DNA from: Pseudoalteromonas flavipulchra NCIMB 2033 = ATCC BAA-314
GTDB taxonomy: Bacteria; Pseudomonadota; Gammaproteobacteria; Enterobacterales; Alteromonadaceae
Length of the DNA stretch: 64,000 nucleotides
NCBI GenBank assembly: GCA_000814665.1
Contig: JWIH01000016.1
Coordinates: 1 to 64,000 of the forward strand
Reading direction: 5' to 3'
This document shows positions 1 to 11,673 of this stretch, piece by piece. Made by a program: the position numbers and the translations under genes. The stretch's first letter is position 1, and every line of letters starts with the position of its first letter. The notes beneath the pieces are model-generated. The model made no database searches. It had not been told where the DNA came from and saw only the letters and a program-made list of their open reading frames with translations.

Positions 1-660
<660 letters not shown>

Positions 661-1046
661 AAAGTTTTTTCGAAACCTAAGTTTCGTGCTCAATGAATTC
701 TGATTGTTTGTTTCTACTTTTCAAAAAAGTAAAATCAAAACGAATTGACTATATAGTCACTCAGTTACAATTGAGACTCTAAATTTGTTTGCGTCATCTA
801 GCGAACTAGAATCTGCTGTTAGAACTCAATCTGTACGAGTGCCCACACAGATGATTGCTTCATATTTTTAAAGAACGTTTCGAAACATTTCGTTGTTTCG
901 AGGGATGTGCACTCTAAACATTCCCGATTTTTTGTCAACACTTAATTTTGAATTCCTTGAGAAGAAGTTTCGAACTTAAGTTTTACTTGACGCTAACTCG
1001 TTGCTGCCTTGCTTTTCAGCGCAGTGCCCCGTGTCAGTGGGGTCGC
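661..1046 (-). promoter_or_regulatory. rRNA operon leader with boxA-like antitermination site
   Basis: This is the transcribed spacer between the P1-like promoter and the mature 16S 5' end. On the minus strand near 867-880 it carries GTTCTTTAAAAAT, which resembles the rrn boxA element (E. coli GCTCTTTAA) bound by the NusB/S10 antitermination complex. The rest is A/T-rich and presumably includes the RNase III stem half. I see no open reading frame of interest here. Confidence 0.6.
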
Positions 1047-1074
1047 ATTATAGGGCGATCCGATTTTAGTGCAA
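1047..1074 (-). promoter_or_regulatory. rrn P1-type promoter
   Basis: On the minus strand a TTGCAC -35 (1069-1074) and a perfect TATAAT -10 (1047-1052) are separated by 16 bases. A GC-rich discriminator (GCGACCCC) follows, as is typical of stringently controlled rRNA promoters. The stretch upstream (about 1075-1170) is A/T-rich with A-tracts, consistent with an UP element. The 16-base spacing also matches E. coli rrn P1 promoters. Confidence 0.8.
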
Positions 1075-1227
1075 CCCTTTTTTTAAAGAAAATTGCGAAA
1101 AAACGTTTGTTCGAGCAAAAATGAAGCGAAACGCTTGTTTTTGACACTTTTTCTTATCTTTTTGCAGTTTTTTCGTACTAGAGTTTTACAATTCAACACT
1201 CTACACTAGTGACACAAGACACGAGAG

Positions 1228-1773
1228 ATGAGTAATCTAGACATGCTTAGAAGTTATAAAGGTAAATCCCCGCGCTTGGCACAAGGCGTTTATATTGATG
1301 AATCATCCGTTTTGGTCGGTGATATTGAAATTGGCGAAGACAGCAGCGTTTGGCCATTGGTTGCAGCCAGAGGCGATGTGAACTACATCAAGATAGGGAA
1401 ACGAACCAATGTTCAAGACGGCAGCGTACTGCATTTAACAAGAAAGAGCGCTTCAGTACCTGACGGTTACCCGCTTATTATTGGTGATGATGTGACTGTT
1501 GGTCATAAAGTCATGTTGCATGGTTGCAAACTTGGTAATCGTATTCTCGTGGGTATGGGTGCAATTATTATGGACAACGTCACCGTAGGTGATGACGTTA
1601 TTATTGGTGGTGGTGCACTTGTCCCGCCTAATAAAAATCTTGAGTCCGGTTTTTTATATGTCGGTAGTCCGGTAAAACAAGCCAGACCCCTCACCGAACA
1701 AGAGCTACAATTTTTAAAAGTGTCCGCCCAAAATTACGTGGAACTGAAAGATGAATATTTAGAGGAAAGCTAA
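1228..1773 (+). CDS. yrdA: gamma carbonic anhydrase family protein (YrdA-like)
   Basis: A 181-aa left-handed beta-helix (hexapeptide repeat) protein of the gamma-class carbonic anhydrase-like family (YrdA/CaiE/PaaY). Hexapeptide repeats run from about residue 15 to 150. The family's histidines are visible in the segments SVLHLT, VTVGHK and MLHGC, which normally bind zinc between trimer subunits. The physiological role of YrdA is unsettled, so hydratase activity is only family-level knowledge. It starts at ATG just after GAGAG. Its last 15 bases overlap the end of the convergent DUF1488 gene. It sits next to an rRNA operon, as E. coli yrdA does. Confidence 0.93.
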   Translation: MSNLDMLRSYKGKSPRLAQGVYIDESSVLVGDIEIGEDSSVWPLVAARGDVNYIKIGKRTNVQDGSVLHLTRKSASVPDGYPLIIGDDVTVGHKVMLHGCKLGNRILVGMGAIIMDNVTVGDDVIIGGGALVPPNKNLESGFLYVGSPVKQARPLTEQELQFLKVSAQNYVELKDEYLEES

Positions 1774-1992
1774 GCTTATCTCTCCCGCCTCATTAAACGC
1801 TTCATCTTCTATTAATTGCTCAGCCTGCATTTCATAATCGAATTGGTGCTGAGCAAAGTGTGCTATTGCAGCTTCCTGCTCAAGCTTAGTTGCAATTTTA
1901 CAGCGGATCAGCTGACCACTAGCCATCGCCGTAAACGTTAATTCTCCCTGTTGATAACTGATGTCATCATTAAACAGTATTGCTTGGTTCAT
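1759..1992 (-). CDS. DUF1488 family protein (YrdB-like)
   Basis: A 77-aa cytosolic protein of the DUF1488 family, equivalent in position and size to E. coli YrdB. Function is unknown. The C-terminal half is rich in E, Q and A and has no membrane segment or signal. It begins two bases after the aroE stop codon, so it is very probably co-transcribed and translationally coupled with aroE. This matches the aroE-yrdB order in E. coli. It ends convergently inside the last codons of yrdA. Confidence 0.85.
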   Translation of the reverse strand: MNQAILFNDDISYQQGELTFTAMASGQLIRCKIATKLEQEAAIAHFAQHQFDYEMQAEQLIEDEAFNEAGEISLAFL

Positions 1993-1994
1993 AT

Positions 1995-2807
1995 TTACCC
2001 TCTAATAAGTCTAAATGTTTCGGACGTATCAGGTCTCACCCCTCGCCATTGGTAAAACGCTTCAGCGGCCTGCTCAACTAACATACCTATGCCATCAATC
2101 AATTGCGTTTGTTGATTATGTTGCGCCACCCAGTCTAAGAAACTTGTTTGCTGGTCGCTGTAGAACATATCGTAGGCAACTAAGCAGGATGTAATAACAG
2201 TAGGGCTAACATCTGGCACTTGCCCTGTGATGCTCGATGAGGTGGAGTTAATCACAATATCGAAACCAATGTCGGGGGTATTGTTTAAGCCACACCCTGC
2301 AACCTCTCCATACGAGGCAAATTGCTCTGCTAGTTGCAATGCCTTTGACTCAGTACGGTTGGTCACGACGATCCGTTTTGCTCCGGCCAGGAGGAGCGGA
2401 TAGATACAGCCTTTGGCGGCGCCACCTGCACCAATCAATAGTACAGTAGCTCCCTCAAGTTTAGTTTGGTGTTTCATGAGATCTCGTACCAGACCTGCAC
2501 CATCAGTATTATCGCCTGTAATACTGCCATCTTGCTGTTTGATTAGGGTATTGACGGCACCAGCGAGCTTAGCTCGTTCGGTGAGGGTATCCGCAAAGGC
2601 AAATGCCAGCTCTTTAAAAGGTAAAGTCACATTCGCACCACAACCACCTTGGGCAAAAAATGTCGATGCAGTTTGAATAAAGGCATCTTCTGGTGCCAAA
2701 ATAGCCTCGTATTCTAATTGCTGCTGGCATTGCTGTGCGAATTGCGCATGGATTGCTGGCGATTTAGAATGTTTTATCGGATTACCGAATACCGCGTATT
2801 TGTCCAT
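1995..2807 (-). CDS. aroE: shikimate dehydrogenase (NADP+)
   Basis: A 270-aa enzyme reducing 3-dehydroshikimate to shikimate in the chorismate/aromatic amino acid pathway. The N-terminal substrate domain has the SKSPAIH segment (about residues 14-20) and the NVTLPFKE motif, whose lysine is the catalytic base in the family. The Rossmann part has the glycine-rich GAGGAAKG and the NRT motif that selects NADPH. Length agrees with AroE (272 aa in E. coli). It leads the aroE-DUF1488 pair and is divergent from the haemoglobin gene, with only 29 bases between the two start codons. Confidence 0.96.
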   Translation of the reverse strand: MDKYAVFGNPIKHSKSPAIHAQFAQQCQQQLEYEAILAPEDAFIQTASTFFAQGGCGANVTLPFKELAFAFADTLTERAKLAGAVNTLIKQQDGSITGDNTDGAGLVRDLMKHQTKLEGATVLLIGAGGAAKGCIYPLLLAGAKRIVVTNRTESKALQLAEQFASYGEVAGCGLNNTPDIGFDIVINSTSSSITGQVPDVSPTVITSCLVAYDMFYSDQQTSFLDWVAQHNQQTQLIDGIGMLVEQAAEAFYQWRGVRPDTSETFRLIRG

Positions 2808-2836
2808 CGTTATAAGAGCGCCTTGAAAGAGTCATT

Positions 2837-3286
2837 ATGAAGCAGTTAATTAAACGTATCTTTAATAAAGATGCAACCGTAGAACAAACAAATAGTGCCC
2901 CCACGCCAGAAAAAACACCTTATGAAATCATTGGTGGAGAACAAGGCGCCCGCGATCTTGCCAACCGCTTTTACGATATTATGGCAACCGACCCCTATGC
3001 AAAGCCGCTTTACGATATGCATCCACAACCATTAGATAGGATCAGACAGGTATTTTTTGAATTTCTTTCTGGTTGGTTAGGCGGGCCCGATTTATTTGCA
3101 GAGAAATATGGTCACCCACGCCTAAGAATGCGCCATATGCCCTTCCCTATCGACCAAGATTTACGGGATCAGTGGATGCACTGCATGAATAAAGCATTAG
3201 ACTTAGAAGTAGGAAACCCATTATTAAGAGAAGGATTAAGGCAGTCCCTCGCTCAGCTTGCGACACATATGATTAATCAAGAATAA
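2837..3286 (+). CDS. group II truncated haemoglobin
   Basis: A 149-aa protein with a globin-like region from about residue 30 (YEIIGGEQGARDLANRFYD) to the end. The 2-on-2 truncated haemoglobin features are present: the YDIM...YDMH segment, the HPRLRMRH motif holding the proximal histidine, and a conserved tryptophan (DQWMHCM). It resembles the YjbI/GlbO group II type, whose members bind O2 or NO and may act in NO or peroxide detoxification. The first ~28 residues are a variable polar extension. It sits between aroE and a c-haem chemoreceptor and near hemF, so a haem/gas-related context is plausible (inference). Confidence 0.9.
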   Translation: MKQLIKRIFNKDATVEQTNSAPTPEKTPYEIIGGEQGARDLANRFYDIMATDPYAKPLYDMHPQPLDRIRQVFFEFLSGWLGGPDLFAEKYGHPRLRMRHMPFPIDQDLRDQWMHCMNKALDLEVGNPLLREGLRQSLAQLATHMINQE

Positions 3287-3391
3287 AACTAAAGTATTAG
3301 TTAATTAAAATTACACGACTATTTTGCGCTAGGTCAAGTCCCGTTCTTGAGTAGAGATGCATAATCACTGTTCTAATTGTGTACAGGTGCG

Positions 3392-4999
3392 ATGCGTGTG
3401 AAATCTATTCAACATAAAATTTATGCGTTACTGGCAGTGACGGGCGTGCTCGTCTTGATTGCCAGTATCCTTAGTAGCAGCAGTCAACAAAAGACGCTCG
3501 CTGAAGAAACCGTCGAAAGTAATATTAAGCTACTGGCAGATAATTACTTTGACTCTATCAATACTATGATGCTGACCGGCACCATGGCAAACCGTGAAAT
3601 TCTGAGTGATAAAATTCGCAATCATCCAAATATCGAAGATGCGCATATTATTCGCTCCGAGCAAGTTAATAAGCTTTACGGTTCAGGTAATGCAAATCAA
3701 GCACCTAACTCTGAGGCTGAATTTGATGCGTTGAACGGGAAAGAAACCTTAGTTATTGAACAACGCGACGGTAGTCGCATCATGACTTATTTAAAGCCGA
3801 TGGTGGCCAAAGAAAGCTATAAAGGAACAAATTGCTTGGGTTGTCATCAGGCAAAGGAAGGCGATGTGCTCGGTGTTGTGCGGATCAGTTACTCTTTGGA
3901 TGATATTGATAATACGGTACACACTAATACATGGTTTAGCACTGCGCTTCTCTCTGCTATCTTTATTACCACCTTTGTGATTTTAGGCGTACTTTTTAGG
4001 AAGCTCTTTATAGTACGACTAAAAACGCTAGGCCGGACCATGCGCCTCGCAACGACGAACAAAGACTTATCATTACGAATAGACGACCAAGTCGATGACG
4101 AGCTTGGACGTTTGGCGATTAACTTCAATAAAATGATGGATAGCTTTAAAGACAATATTGCGCAGTTATCCAACTCTTCAAAAATACTTATTCACTCAGC
4201 AGAATCTATATATGCTTCAGCGGAAACTACCGAGCAGGCCATTCAAGAGCAAAAACAAGGGACGGACTCTGTTGCAGCCGCAATTAACGAGCTTGAAAGC
4301 TCTTCAAGTGAAGTAAAAAATACCACCCACTTTGCATCAGAAAAGTCTGATAGCAGCAATCACCTCGCAGAGGAAAGCATGGCTGTTGCTAATCATACTG
4401 AGCAAAGTATCAACCAATTAGCACAAGATGTAAGGCAAGCTGCAGAACAAGTTTCTCAGCTTCAAGCACAAACACTAGAAGTGGGTAAAGTACTCGAAGT
4501 GATCAGTAGTATCGCGGAGCAAACCAACCTCTTAGCGCTCAATGCAGCAATAGAGGCCGCGCGCGCCGGGGAAGCAGGAAGAGGGTTTGCGGTTGTTGCG
4601 GACGAAGTCAGAACACTTGCGACACGAACACATGACTCAACCGATGAAATCAAACGTACTATCGATAAGCTACAGTCCGAGGCACAGCAAACCGTAGCAG
4701 CAATGAGTGCTTCTTGCGAAGAAGCAGATGACCGCGCACATCAGGTCAAGAAAGTGGCACAAGCGCTCAAAGACATCTCGACACAGATGCACGAAATTAA
4801 TGCCTTAAACCTGCAAATTGCCGATGCCACTGAACAGCAAAACTTGGCCGCTGAAGAAATCAATCGTAGCGTAGTGGCGATTAGCGATAATGCTGAGCGC
4901 TCGCTAGTTGATGCCCATGGCTCAAAACAGATCAGTGAAGAGTTGCTCACCCTTGCGCGCGATTTAGATGAGCAAGTGCGCGGATTTAAATTAAACTAA
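3392..4999 (+). CDS. methyl-accepting chemotaxis protein with a periplasmic c-type haem motif
   Basis: A 535-aa chemoreceptor. From the chosen ATG there is a first membrane segment at about residues 10-28, a periplasmic region to ~180, a second membrane segment at 181-204, then HAMP (~205-260) and a methyl-accepting signalling domain. The signalling tip has the near-invariant [19 protein letters not shown]. The periplasmic domain carries CLGCH (C148, C151, H152), a covalent c-haem attachment motif, so it may sense redox state, O2 or NO. A TTG at 3377 is in frame, but the ATG at 3392 has an AGG five to six bases upstream and gives a normal N-terminus. It follows the truncated haemoglobin gene on the same strand. 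Confidence 0.9.
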   Translation: MRVKSIQHKIYALLAVTGVLVLIASILSSSSQQKTLAEETVESNIKLLADNYFDSINTMMLTGTMANREILSDKIRNHPNIEDAHIIRSEQVNKLYGSGNANQAPNSEAEFDALNGKETLVIEQRDGSRIMTYLKPMVAKESYKGTNCLGCHQAKEGDVLGVVRISYSLDDIDNTVHTNTWFSTALLSAIFITTFVILGVLFRKLFIVRLKTLGRTMRLATTNKDLSLRIDDQVDDELGRLAINFNKMMDSFKDNIAQLSNSSKILIHSAESIYASAETTEQAIQEQKQGTDSVAAAINELESSSSEVKNTTHFASEKSDSSNHLAEESMAVANHTEQSINQLAQDVRQAAEQVSQLQAQTLEVGKVLEVISSIAEQTNLLALNAAIEAARAGEAGRGFAVVADEVRTLATRTHDSTDEIKRTIDKLQSEAQQTVAAMSASCEEADDRAHQVKKVAQALKDISTQMHEINALNLQIADATEQQNLAAEEINRSVVAISDNAERSLVDAHGSKQISEELLTLARDLDEQVRGFKLN

Positions 5000-5017
5000 G
5001 TGAACCGCTAAAAGTAA

Positions 5018-5039
5018 AAAAGGAGCCGAGGCTCCTTTT
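5018..5039. terminator. bidirectional rho-independent terminator
   Basis: A perfect 10-bp stem, AAAAGGAGCC / GGCTCCTTTT, with a 2-base loop lies between the convergent chemoreceptor gene (ends 4999) and hemF (ends 5046). A/T tracts on both sides let it work on either strand. Confidence 0.85.
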
Positions 5040-5045
5040 ACTCTA

Positions 5046-6540
<1,495 letters not shown>

Positions 6541-6544
<4 letters not shown>

Positions 6545-7107
6545 GGTATTTCCACTATCTTTTGACATGATTTCTGTGGGCATTGTAGCACAGCTTTACC
6601 CGCTCGGGTTTTCTCCACCAGCACGGGCCAATGACACTCAGGGCAAGCCTGCTCTACAGGCTTGGCGTTCAAGGTATACTTACAACTTGGATAAGTGTCA
6701 CAACTATAAAAGTGTTTACCAAACTTATTTTTACGCTGAATTAGGTTGCCTTTTTGGCATTTTGGACACGCTGGTAACGCCGCTGTGGGTGGCGCATCTT
6801 CATGACCAATATAGTGGCAATCAGGATACCCAGTACAGCCAATAAACATGCCATAGCGGCCATTTTTTATCACTAAATCTTTGCCGCACTCAGGACAAGC
6901 CACATCTTCTAGTACTTTAATTACATGGCTATCATGATGTGCGAGTGGGCGAATATAATCACAAGTTGGATAGCTAGCGCAGCCAATAAATGGACCATTT
7001 TTACTGTTTTTGATTACCAGCTCAGAGCCACATTCTGGGCATACTTCATACTCTTTTTCTAATGCATGTTTGTCTGCATTAAATAATGCATGGTCTATTT
7101 TACTCAT
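6541..7107 (-). CDS. topoisomerase-type C4 zinc-finger protein (YrdD-like)
   Basis: A 188-aa protein made of four tandem C4 zinc ribbons like those at the C-terminus of DNA topoisomerase I, with no topoisomerase catalytic domain. The repeats begin at about residues 22, 70, 112 and 154, and each opens with CPEC or CPKC. The first three close with a C-x(5-6)-C pair in a YPxCxY context and the last with C-x5-C. Zinc and single-stranded nucleic acid binding are expected from the family; the cellular role of YrdD is not established. It overlaps tsaC by four bases and precedes tsaC and hemF in one operon. Confidence 0.9.
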
Positions 7108-7245
7108 CGCTTTACCACCGCCCCCTTGTGCCAGTATGCGCCTAATATAATAGCCTCGTTTTTAGGGTCAAGGAAATGATGGAAATTCCCCTTGCAAGTA
7201 TTTGATATCAATGTTTTCAACTAAGCAGGAACATTATTTGAAAGG

Positions 7246-7277
7246 CGGTAAGCTGAGCTCAAGACCTCAACTTACCG
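7246..7277. terminator. weak hairpin downstream of smg
   Basis: An interrupted inverted repeat (CGGTAAG..TGAG / CTCA..CTTACCG) lies between the end of smg and the start of the yrdD-like gene. The T-tract on the minus strand is poor (CCTTTC), so it may be a weak terminator or only a hairpin. The remaining intergenic bases up to 7304 show nothing else I can support. Confidence 0.35.
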
Positions 7278-7304
7278 AAGGAAACTTGTCATGCTAGAGC
7301 AGAG

Positions 7305-7778
7305 TTAATGAACTACAGATGCAGGCTCGGTAAAAATCAGATCTTCCATCTGCGCATAAGCATGTTCTTTACCCGGCACATTAAATAGCACCATTAGTAT
7401 CACCCATTTTAAATCATCTAGGCTGATATAGGTTTTATCCAACGCGAATAAACGATCCATCACCATTTCTCTGGTGGTACTGTCAATCACTCCGACCTGT
7501 TCCACAAACATTAAAAAACCACGGCTTTCAACGTCTAGCATATTGCATTCGCTATCGGTGTAGATCCGTGTCGCATGGTCCGGTTTAGCATTTAAATAGG
7601 GGTTTTCGTCACTGTGTTGTAAATCTGCAAGTTGCTCAAGCCAATCAAGCGCTTTGTATATTTCGCCTTGATTAAAGCCGGCGCGAAGGAGTTCATCGGT
7701 GAGTTCGTTTTGTTCGACAAAGATTTCTGCCTCACTGTGAATATAGTTCTCAAATAAATACATTAAAATATCAAACAT
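7305..7778 (-). CDS. smg: Smg family protein (DUF494)
   Basis: A 157-aa protein of the Smg/DUF494 family, the same length as E. coli Smg. The opening [19 protein letters not shown] and the downstream [19 protein letters not shown] are family hallmarks. It is acidic, cytosolic and largely helical; its molecular function is unknown. It begins four bases after the dprA stop, so the two are translationally linked, as in E. coli and many other gammaproteobacteria. Confidence 0.93.
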   Translation of the reverse strand: MFDILMYLFENYIHSEAEIFVEQNELTDELLRAGFNQGEIYKALDWLEQLADLQHSDENPYLNAKPDHATRIYTDSECNMLDVESRGFLMFVEQVGVIDSTTREMVMDRLFALDKTYISLDDLKWVILMVLFNVPGKEHAYAQMEDLIFTEPASVVH

Positions 7779-7782
7779 CTTC

Positions 7783-8865
7783 TTAACCCCTCGCGAGTTT
7801 TATGTAGCCGTCGAGTACACGCTCTACTTTATCTTCGAGTTCTAGGTCCAATAGTCTGGCAATCACCTGCTCTACTGGCCACTGGGTCCTTTGCGTTAAA
7901 GTGTCGACTGACGTCACCTCAAAGCCAAGGTTTTCTAATACGGGACATTGATCCTCTTTTTGCTCCCCTATTTCTATACTATATAGACTGTTTTCACAAA
8001 AAAAGCTCACTTCTTCCAAAATATCCTCAATATTTTCGGTGAGTTTTGCCCCTTGCTTAATCAAGTAATGACAACCGCTACTTAATCGATTTTTAATTGA
8101 GCCTGGGATCGCAAACACTTCTTTGTTTTGCTCCAGTGCATAGCGTGCAGTAATCAGCGAGCCACTTTTTACTTCGGCTTCAACCAACAAAACACCCAAA
8201 GATAAACCTGAGATTATGCGATTACGCCGCGGAAAGTGATTACTATTTGCTTGAGTGTTTGGTAAGAACTCACTCACCACCAAACCATGCTGTACGATGT
8301 CTTCATAAAGTCGTTGATGGCGTTTGGGGTAAACAACATCAACACCAGTCCCTAGCACAGCAATGGTTCCTCCTTGAACATCAAGTGCACCTTGGTGCGC
8401 TGCGCCATCAATCCCTCTTGCCATACCCGACGTCACCACCAATCCAGAGCGACTTAAGCCCTGTGCAAATTCATGTGCAAGCCCAAGCCCTGTTCTTGAT
8501 GAACTGCGACTACCGACAACCGCAATTTGTGGTTGTTTTAATAACGCAATATTCCCTCTGCAAAATAGCACTAAGGGAGGATTACAGATCTCTTTTAGTT
8601 GCTCGGGATATTCAGGAGAAAACAAAGATACAACATCAATTTGCTGACGTTGACAGTAAGCCAGTATGTGCTCTATACGAGACCAATCTGTGCTCGCTAA
8701 GTTGGCAGCGATAGTTTCTGGTAGCCCAAGCTTACAAAGCTCAACCTGGCTTAATGTGAATAATTGCGTAAGGGGGACTTGATTAAGTAATGCGGTGATG
8801 GTTTTGATACCCAGTCCTTGGCACAGGGTTAATGCCAAAGCTTGAGCTAGTTTAGCTTGTTTCAT
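7783..8865 (-). CDS. dprA: DNA-processing protein DprA
   Basis: A 360-aa DprA/Smf protein that protects incoming single-stranded DNA and loads RecA during natural transformation. It has an N-terminal SAM-like helical domain, a Rossmann core (~65-280) with [27 protein letters not shown] and GTGVDVVYP, and a C-terminal winged-helix DprA domain (~300-360). The start ATG has an AAGGAG ribosome site five bases away. That site is buried in a 10-bp hairpin (see separate entry). It lies between a LysM gene upstream and smg downstream on the same strand. Confidence 0.95.
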   Translation of the reverse strand: MKQAKLAQALALTLCQGLGIKTITALLNQVPLTQLFTLSQVELCKLGLPETIAANLASTDWSRIEHILAYCQRQQIDVVSLFSPEYPEQLKEICNPPLVLFCRGNIALLKQPQIAVVGSRSSSRTGLGLAHEFAQGLSRSGLVVTSGMARGIDGAAHQGALDVQGGTIAVLGTGVDVVYPKRHQRLYEDIVQHGLVVSEFLPNTQANSNHFPRRNRIISGLSLGVLLVEAEVKSGSLITARYALEQNKEVFAIPGSIKNRLSSGCHYLIKQGAKLTENIEDILEEVSFFCENSLYSIEIGEQKEDQCPVLENLGFEVTSVDTLTQRTQWPVEQVIARLLDLELEDKVERVLDGYIKLARG

Positions 8866-8870
8866 ACTCT

Positions 8871-8900
8871 CTCCTTGAGTTTACTGACTCACTCAAGGAG
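8871..8900 (-). promoter_or_regulatory. hairpin covering the dprA ribosome-binding site
   Basis: A perfect 10-bp inverted repeat CTCCTTGAGT / ACTCAAGGAG with a 10-base loop lies just before the dprA start. On the mRNA the 3' arm is ACUCAAGGAG, which contains the AAGGAG Shine-Dalgarno. No T-tract follows, so it is not a classical terminator. Folding would hide the ribosome site; control of dprA translation is an inference. Confidence 0.55.
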
Positions 8901-8912
8901 AAATTCTACCAC

Positions 8913-10052
8913 TTAATTACTGGCAGTTTCCTTGAATGCTTGTACATGATCACCAACGCGGATCGGCTCCGAAGTTTCAACAACCATAGCGTAGCTTAAG
9001 TCTTCATACACTTTAAAGACCATCAACTCACCGACTTTTTCCTTTGGCATATGCCATACTACGCTGTCGTCATCGTTTTCCTCACCAAACCAAGACCCCA
9101 TTTCGGTGATCAGTTTGTCGAGTCGTGATGCATCTTCAATATAGCGCGGACCGTGTTGGCTTTCTATAACTGTAGGCGATTGCCTTACGATATCAAGGAC
9201 ATGTCCCTCTTTTAGCTGCGCTTTACTCCCCACATCCAACACCACTACACTCATGGTGCTAAACTCTCTGAGCTTATTATCGCTCGCAATAATACGGCCC
9301 AAAGTTTGTTGCTCAGGGCGAGACATAGAAAACTGTGCCGGAAAACTTTGTCCTGTAGATATGGGTAGTACAATATCCCCGGCCCTAACCTCTTGTTTGG
9401 CAACTTCTAACTGTAGCTTTGCTGGACGCCCCGCCACGATATCTCCCTGCTCAACCACATGGCCAGAACCAACTAACACGGCTTCCAAGCCAAGTAGTTG
9501 TTGGCTGTCTAAGGTACGGTAGCTTTCACCACGACGATAGATGGCATAGTGCCCGCCTTTTACTAAATCAGCTTTAACGTACAAAAGATGACCCGGAGTC
9601 GCATTTTTAATATTACGGTTAGCCCCGAGAACAATTGGGCTATTAGAAAATTCCGACTCAGAAAGCGCTTGCTCAAAACGCAAAAAAGGTTCCATGATAG
9701 GGAGTGGTAACGTAGGAATGGCAGCCGCTTTTTGGTTAACAATACGCGTATGCGGCGACAGTTTCTTCACACCCTTGTCTAACATCAGCATAGGATTACC
9801 ATTTTCATCGTAGAGTAGCTTAAGACTATCTCCTGGATAAATTAGATCTGGGTTTTGAATACTAGGGTTCCACTGCCACAATTGCTTCCACTTCCATGGA
9901 GAACGTAAGTACATTTTTGAAATATCCCACAAGGTATCGCCTTTTTTCACCACATAACGCTGCGGCGCATCTGCTTTTACAGACAAAGTGTCCGCTTTCA
10001 CAGAGAAAACTGAGCAGCCAGCGAGTATTAATGCAGCAATCGGATATTTCAT
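8913..10052 (-). CDS. LysM-domain envelope protein, probable lipoprotein
   Basis: A 379-aa exported protein. The first residues form a signal with a lipobox-like LILAGC, so it may be a lipoprotein anchored at C13. A LysM peptidoglycan-binding domain follows at about residues 32-80 (YVVKKGDTLWDISKMYLRSP...NPDLIYPGDSL). The long C-terminal part has no domain I can name, with beta-rich segments such as GHVVEQGDIVAGRPA. A LysM gene of this type sits upstream of dprA in many gammaproteobacteria. It is divergent from def. Confidence 0.88.
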   Translation of the reverse strand: MKYPIAALILAGCSVFSVKADTLSVKADAPQRYVVKKGDTLWDISKMYLRSPWKWKQLWQWNPSIQNPDLIYPGDSLKLLYDENGNPMLMLDKGVKKLSPHTRIVNQKAAAIPTLPLPIMEPFLRFEQALSESEFSNSPIVLGANRNIKNATPGHLLYVKADLVKGGHYAIYRRGESYRTLDSQQLLGLEAVLVGSGHVVEQGDIVAGRPAKLQLEVAKQEVRAGDIVLPISTGQSFPAQFSMSRPEQQTLGRIIASDNKLREFSTMSVVVLDVGSKAQLKEGHVLDIVRQSPTVIESQHGPRYIEDASRLDKLITEMGSWFGEENDDDSVVWHMPKEKVGELMVFKVYEDLSYAMVVETSEPIRVGDHVQAFKETASN

Positions 10053-10179
10053 GATGGCTTCCTTGTGGTTATTTTTGGTTATTATCCACCAAAACCTGTT
10101 AAAGGGGAACTTGAATGGCTAAAATAAGACCATACACTAGCTTACAACAGCTTACACGATAAATTGATTTAGGGTAATC

Positions 10180-10692
10180 ATGGCCATATTAGAAGTTTTA
10201 AAGTTCCCAGATGAGCGTTTACGCACTGTTGCACAGCCTGTAGCAGAGGTTAATGACGAAGTACGTCAAATAGTTAAAGACATGCTGGAAACGATGTACG
10301 ATGAAAATGGTATCGGCCTTGCGGCTACGCAAGTGGATATTCATCAGCGAATCGTCGTTATTGACGTTTCTGAAGCGCGCGACGAACCGCGTGTGTTAAT
10401 CAACCCAGAAATAACCAAACGCGATGGTTCTACTGTGAGTGAAGAAGGCTGCTTGTCAGTGCCATATTCATACGCAAAAGTAGATCGCGCTGAAACCGTC
10501 ACGGTAAAGGCAACAAACGAACATGGTGAAACGTATGAATTAGACGCAGATGGTTTGCTTGCCGTTTGCATTCAACACGAATTAGACCACTTAGTTGGTA
10601 AGCTATTTATCGATTACCTATCGCCACTAAAGCGTGATCGTATTCGTAAGAAGCTTGAAAAAGAAGCTAAGCTCGCTGCAAAGCAAGCTTAA
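10180..10692 (+). CDS. def: peptide deformylase
   Basis: A 170-aa iron/zinc hydrolase removing the N-formyl group from nascent proteins. All three active-site motifs are present: GIGLAATQ (~47-54), EEGCLSVP (~88-95, with the metal-ligand Cys) and QHELDHL (~131-137, HExxH metal site). Length matches E. coli Def (169 aa). It is the first gene of the def-fmt-rsmB-trkA operon and is divergent from the LysM-dprA-smg run. Confidence 0.98.
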   Translation: MAILEVLKFPDERLRTVAQPVAEVNDEVRQIVKDMLETMYDENGIGLAATQVDIHQRIVVIDVSEARDEPRVLINPEITKRDGSTVSEEGCLSVPYSYAKVDRAETVTVKATNEHGETYELDADGLLAVCIQHELDHLVGKLFIDYLSPLKRDRIRKKLEKEAKLAAKQA

Positions 10693-10725
10693 CCAATCTC
10701 CAACTAACTGACTTTAGGGTATTTC

Positions 10726-11673
10726 GTGAGTAATCCTTTGCGTATCGTTTTCGCAGGCACGCCTGACTTTGCAGCGCGCCACCTTGACGCACTTATTCAA
10801 TCACAACATGACGTCGTGGCAGTGTACTGCCCACCCGACCGCCCTGCAGGACGCGGGAAAAAGCTCAAAGCATGTGAAGTAAAAGTGCTAGCACAAGAAC
10901 ACAACCTGCCAGTGCTACAACCGCAATCATTAAAAACACCGGAAGCACAGGCAGAACTAGCTGCGCTTGATGCCGATGTCATGATTGTTGTCGCCTACGG
11001 AGTATTATTACCAAAAGCCATTTTAGATACTCCTCGACTTGGCTGCCTGAATGTTCATGGCTCAATTTTACCGCGATGGCGAGGCGCTGCGCCTATTCAG
11101 CGTGCTATTTGGGCTGGCGACAATGAAACTGGCGTGACCATCATGCAAATGGACGAGGGCCTAGATACAGGTGATATGTTGCACATCGCCCGCTGCCCTA
11201 TTACAGCAACTGATACCAGTGCAGATCTCTACAACAAGCTTGCTGAACTTGGGCCTGATGCGCTTATTGATACGCTAGCACGCTTATCTGCAGGCGAGAT
11301 CACGCCAGAAAAGCAAGACGATACGCTAGCGAATTATGCTAAGAAACTAAGCAAAGAAGAAGCCGAGATTGACTGGCAGATGGAAGCTGCGCAAATTGAA
11401 CGTAACATCCGCGCATTTAATCCATGGCCGGTTTGCTTTACCAATATGGCAGGTAACAGCGTCAAGATTTGGCAGGCGAAGGTAGTTGACGAACAAGGTG
11501 ATGCAGGACATGTGCTACGTGCAGACAAGCACGGTATCGTAATTGCCTGTGGCACACAGGCATTGGAAATTCACACCTTGCAACCACAAGGTAAAAAGCC
11601 CATGTCTGCACAAGACTTTTTGAATGGTCGAGCCGACTGGGTAGCAATTGGTGCTAAGGTTGGTGACGCGTGA
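10726..11673 (+). CDS. fmt: methionyl-tRNA formyltransferase
   Basis: A 315-aa enzyme formylating Met-tRNA(fMet) with 10-formyl-tetrahydrofolate to make the initiator. The catalytic domain shows [12 protein letters not shown] near the start, [10 protein letters not shown], and the hallmark [15 protein letters not shown] (~108-122). The C-terminal oligonucleotide-binding-like domain starts around residue 210. It begins at a GTG with TAGGG upstream. It is paired with def: deformylase undoes what this enzyme installs. Its end overlaps the rsmB start by four bases (GTGA). Confidence 0.98.
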   Translation: MSNPLRIVFAGTPDFAARHLDALIQSQHDVVAVYCPPDRPAGRGKKLKACEVKVLAQEHNLPVLQPQSLKTPEAQAELAALDADVMIVVAYGVLLPKAILDTPRLGCLNVHGSILPRWRGAAPIQRAIWAGDNETGVTIMQMDEGLDTGDMLHIARCPITATDTSADLYNKLAELGPDALIDTLARLSAGEITPEKQDDTLANYAKKLSKEEAEIDWQMEAAQIERNIRAFNPWPVCFTNMAGNSVKIWQAKVVDEQGDAGHVLRADKHGIVIACGTQALEIHTLQPQGKKPMSAQDFLNGRADWVAIGAKVGDA

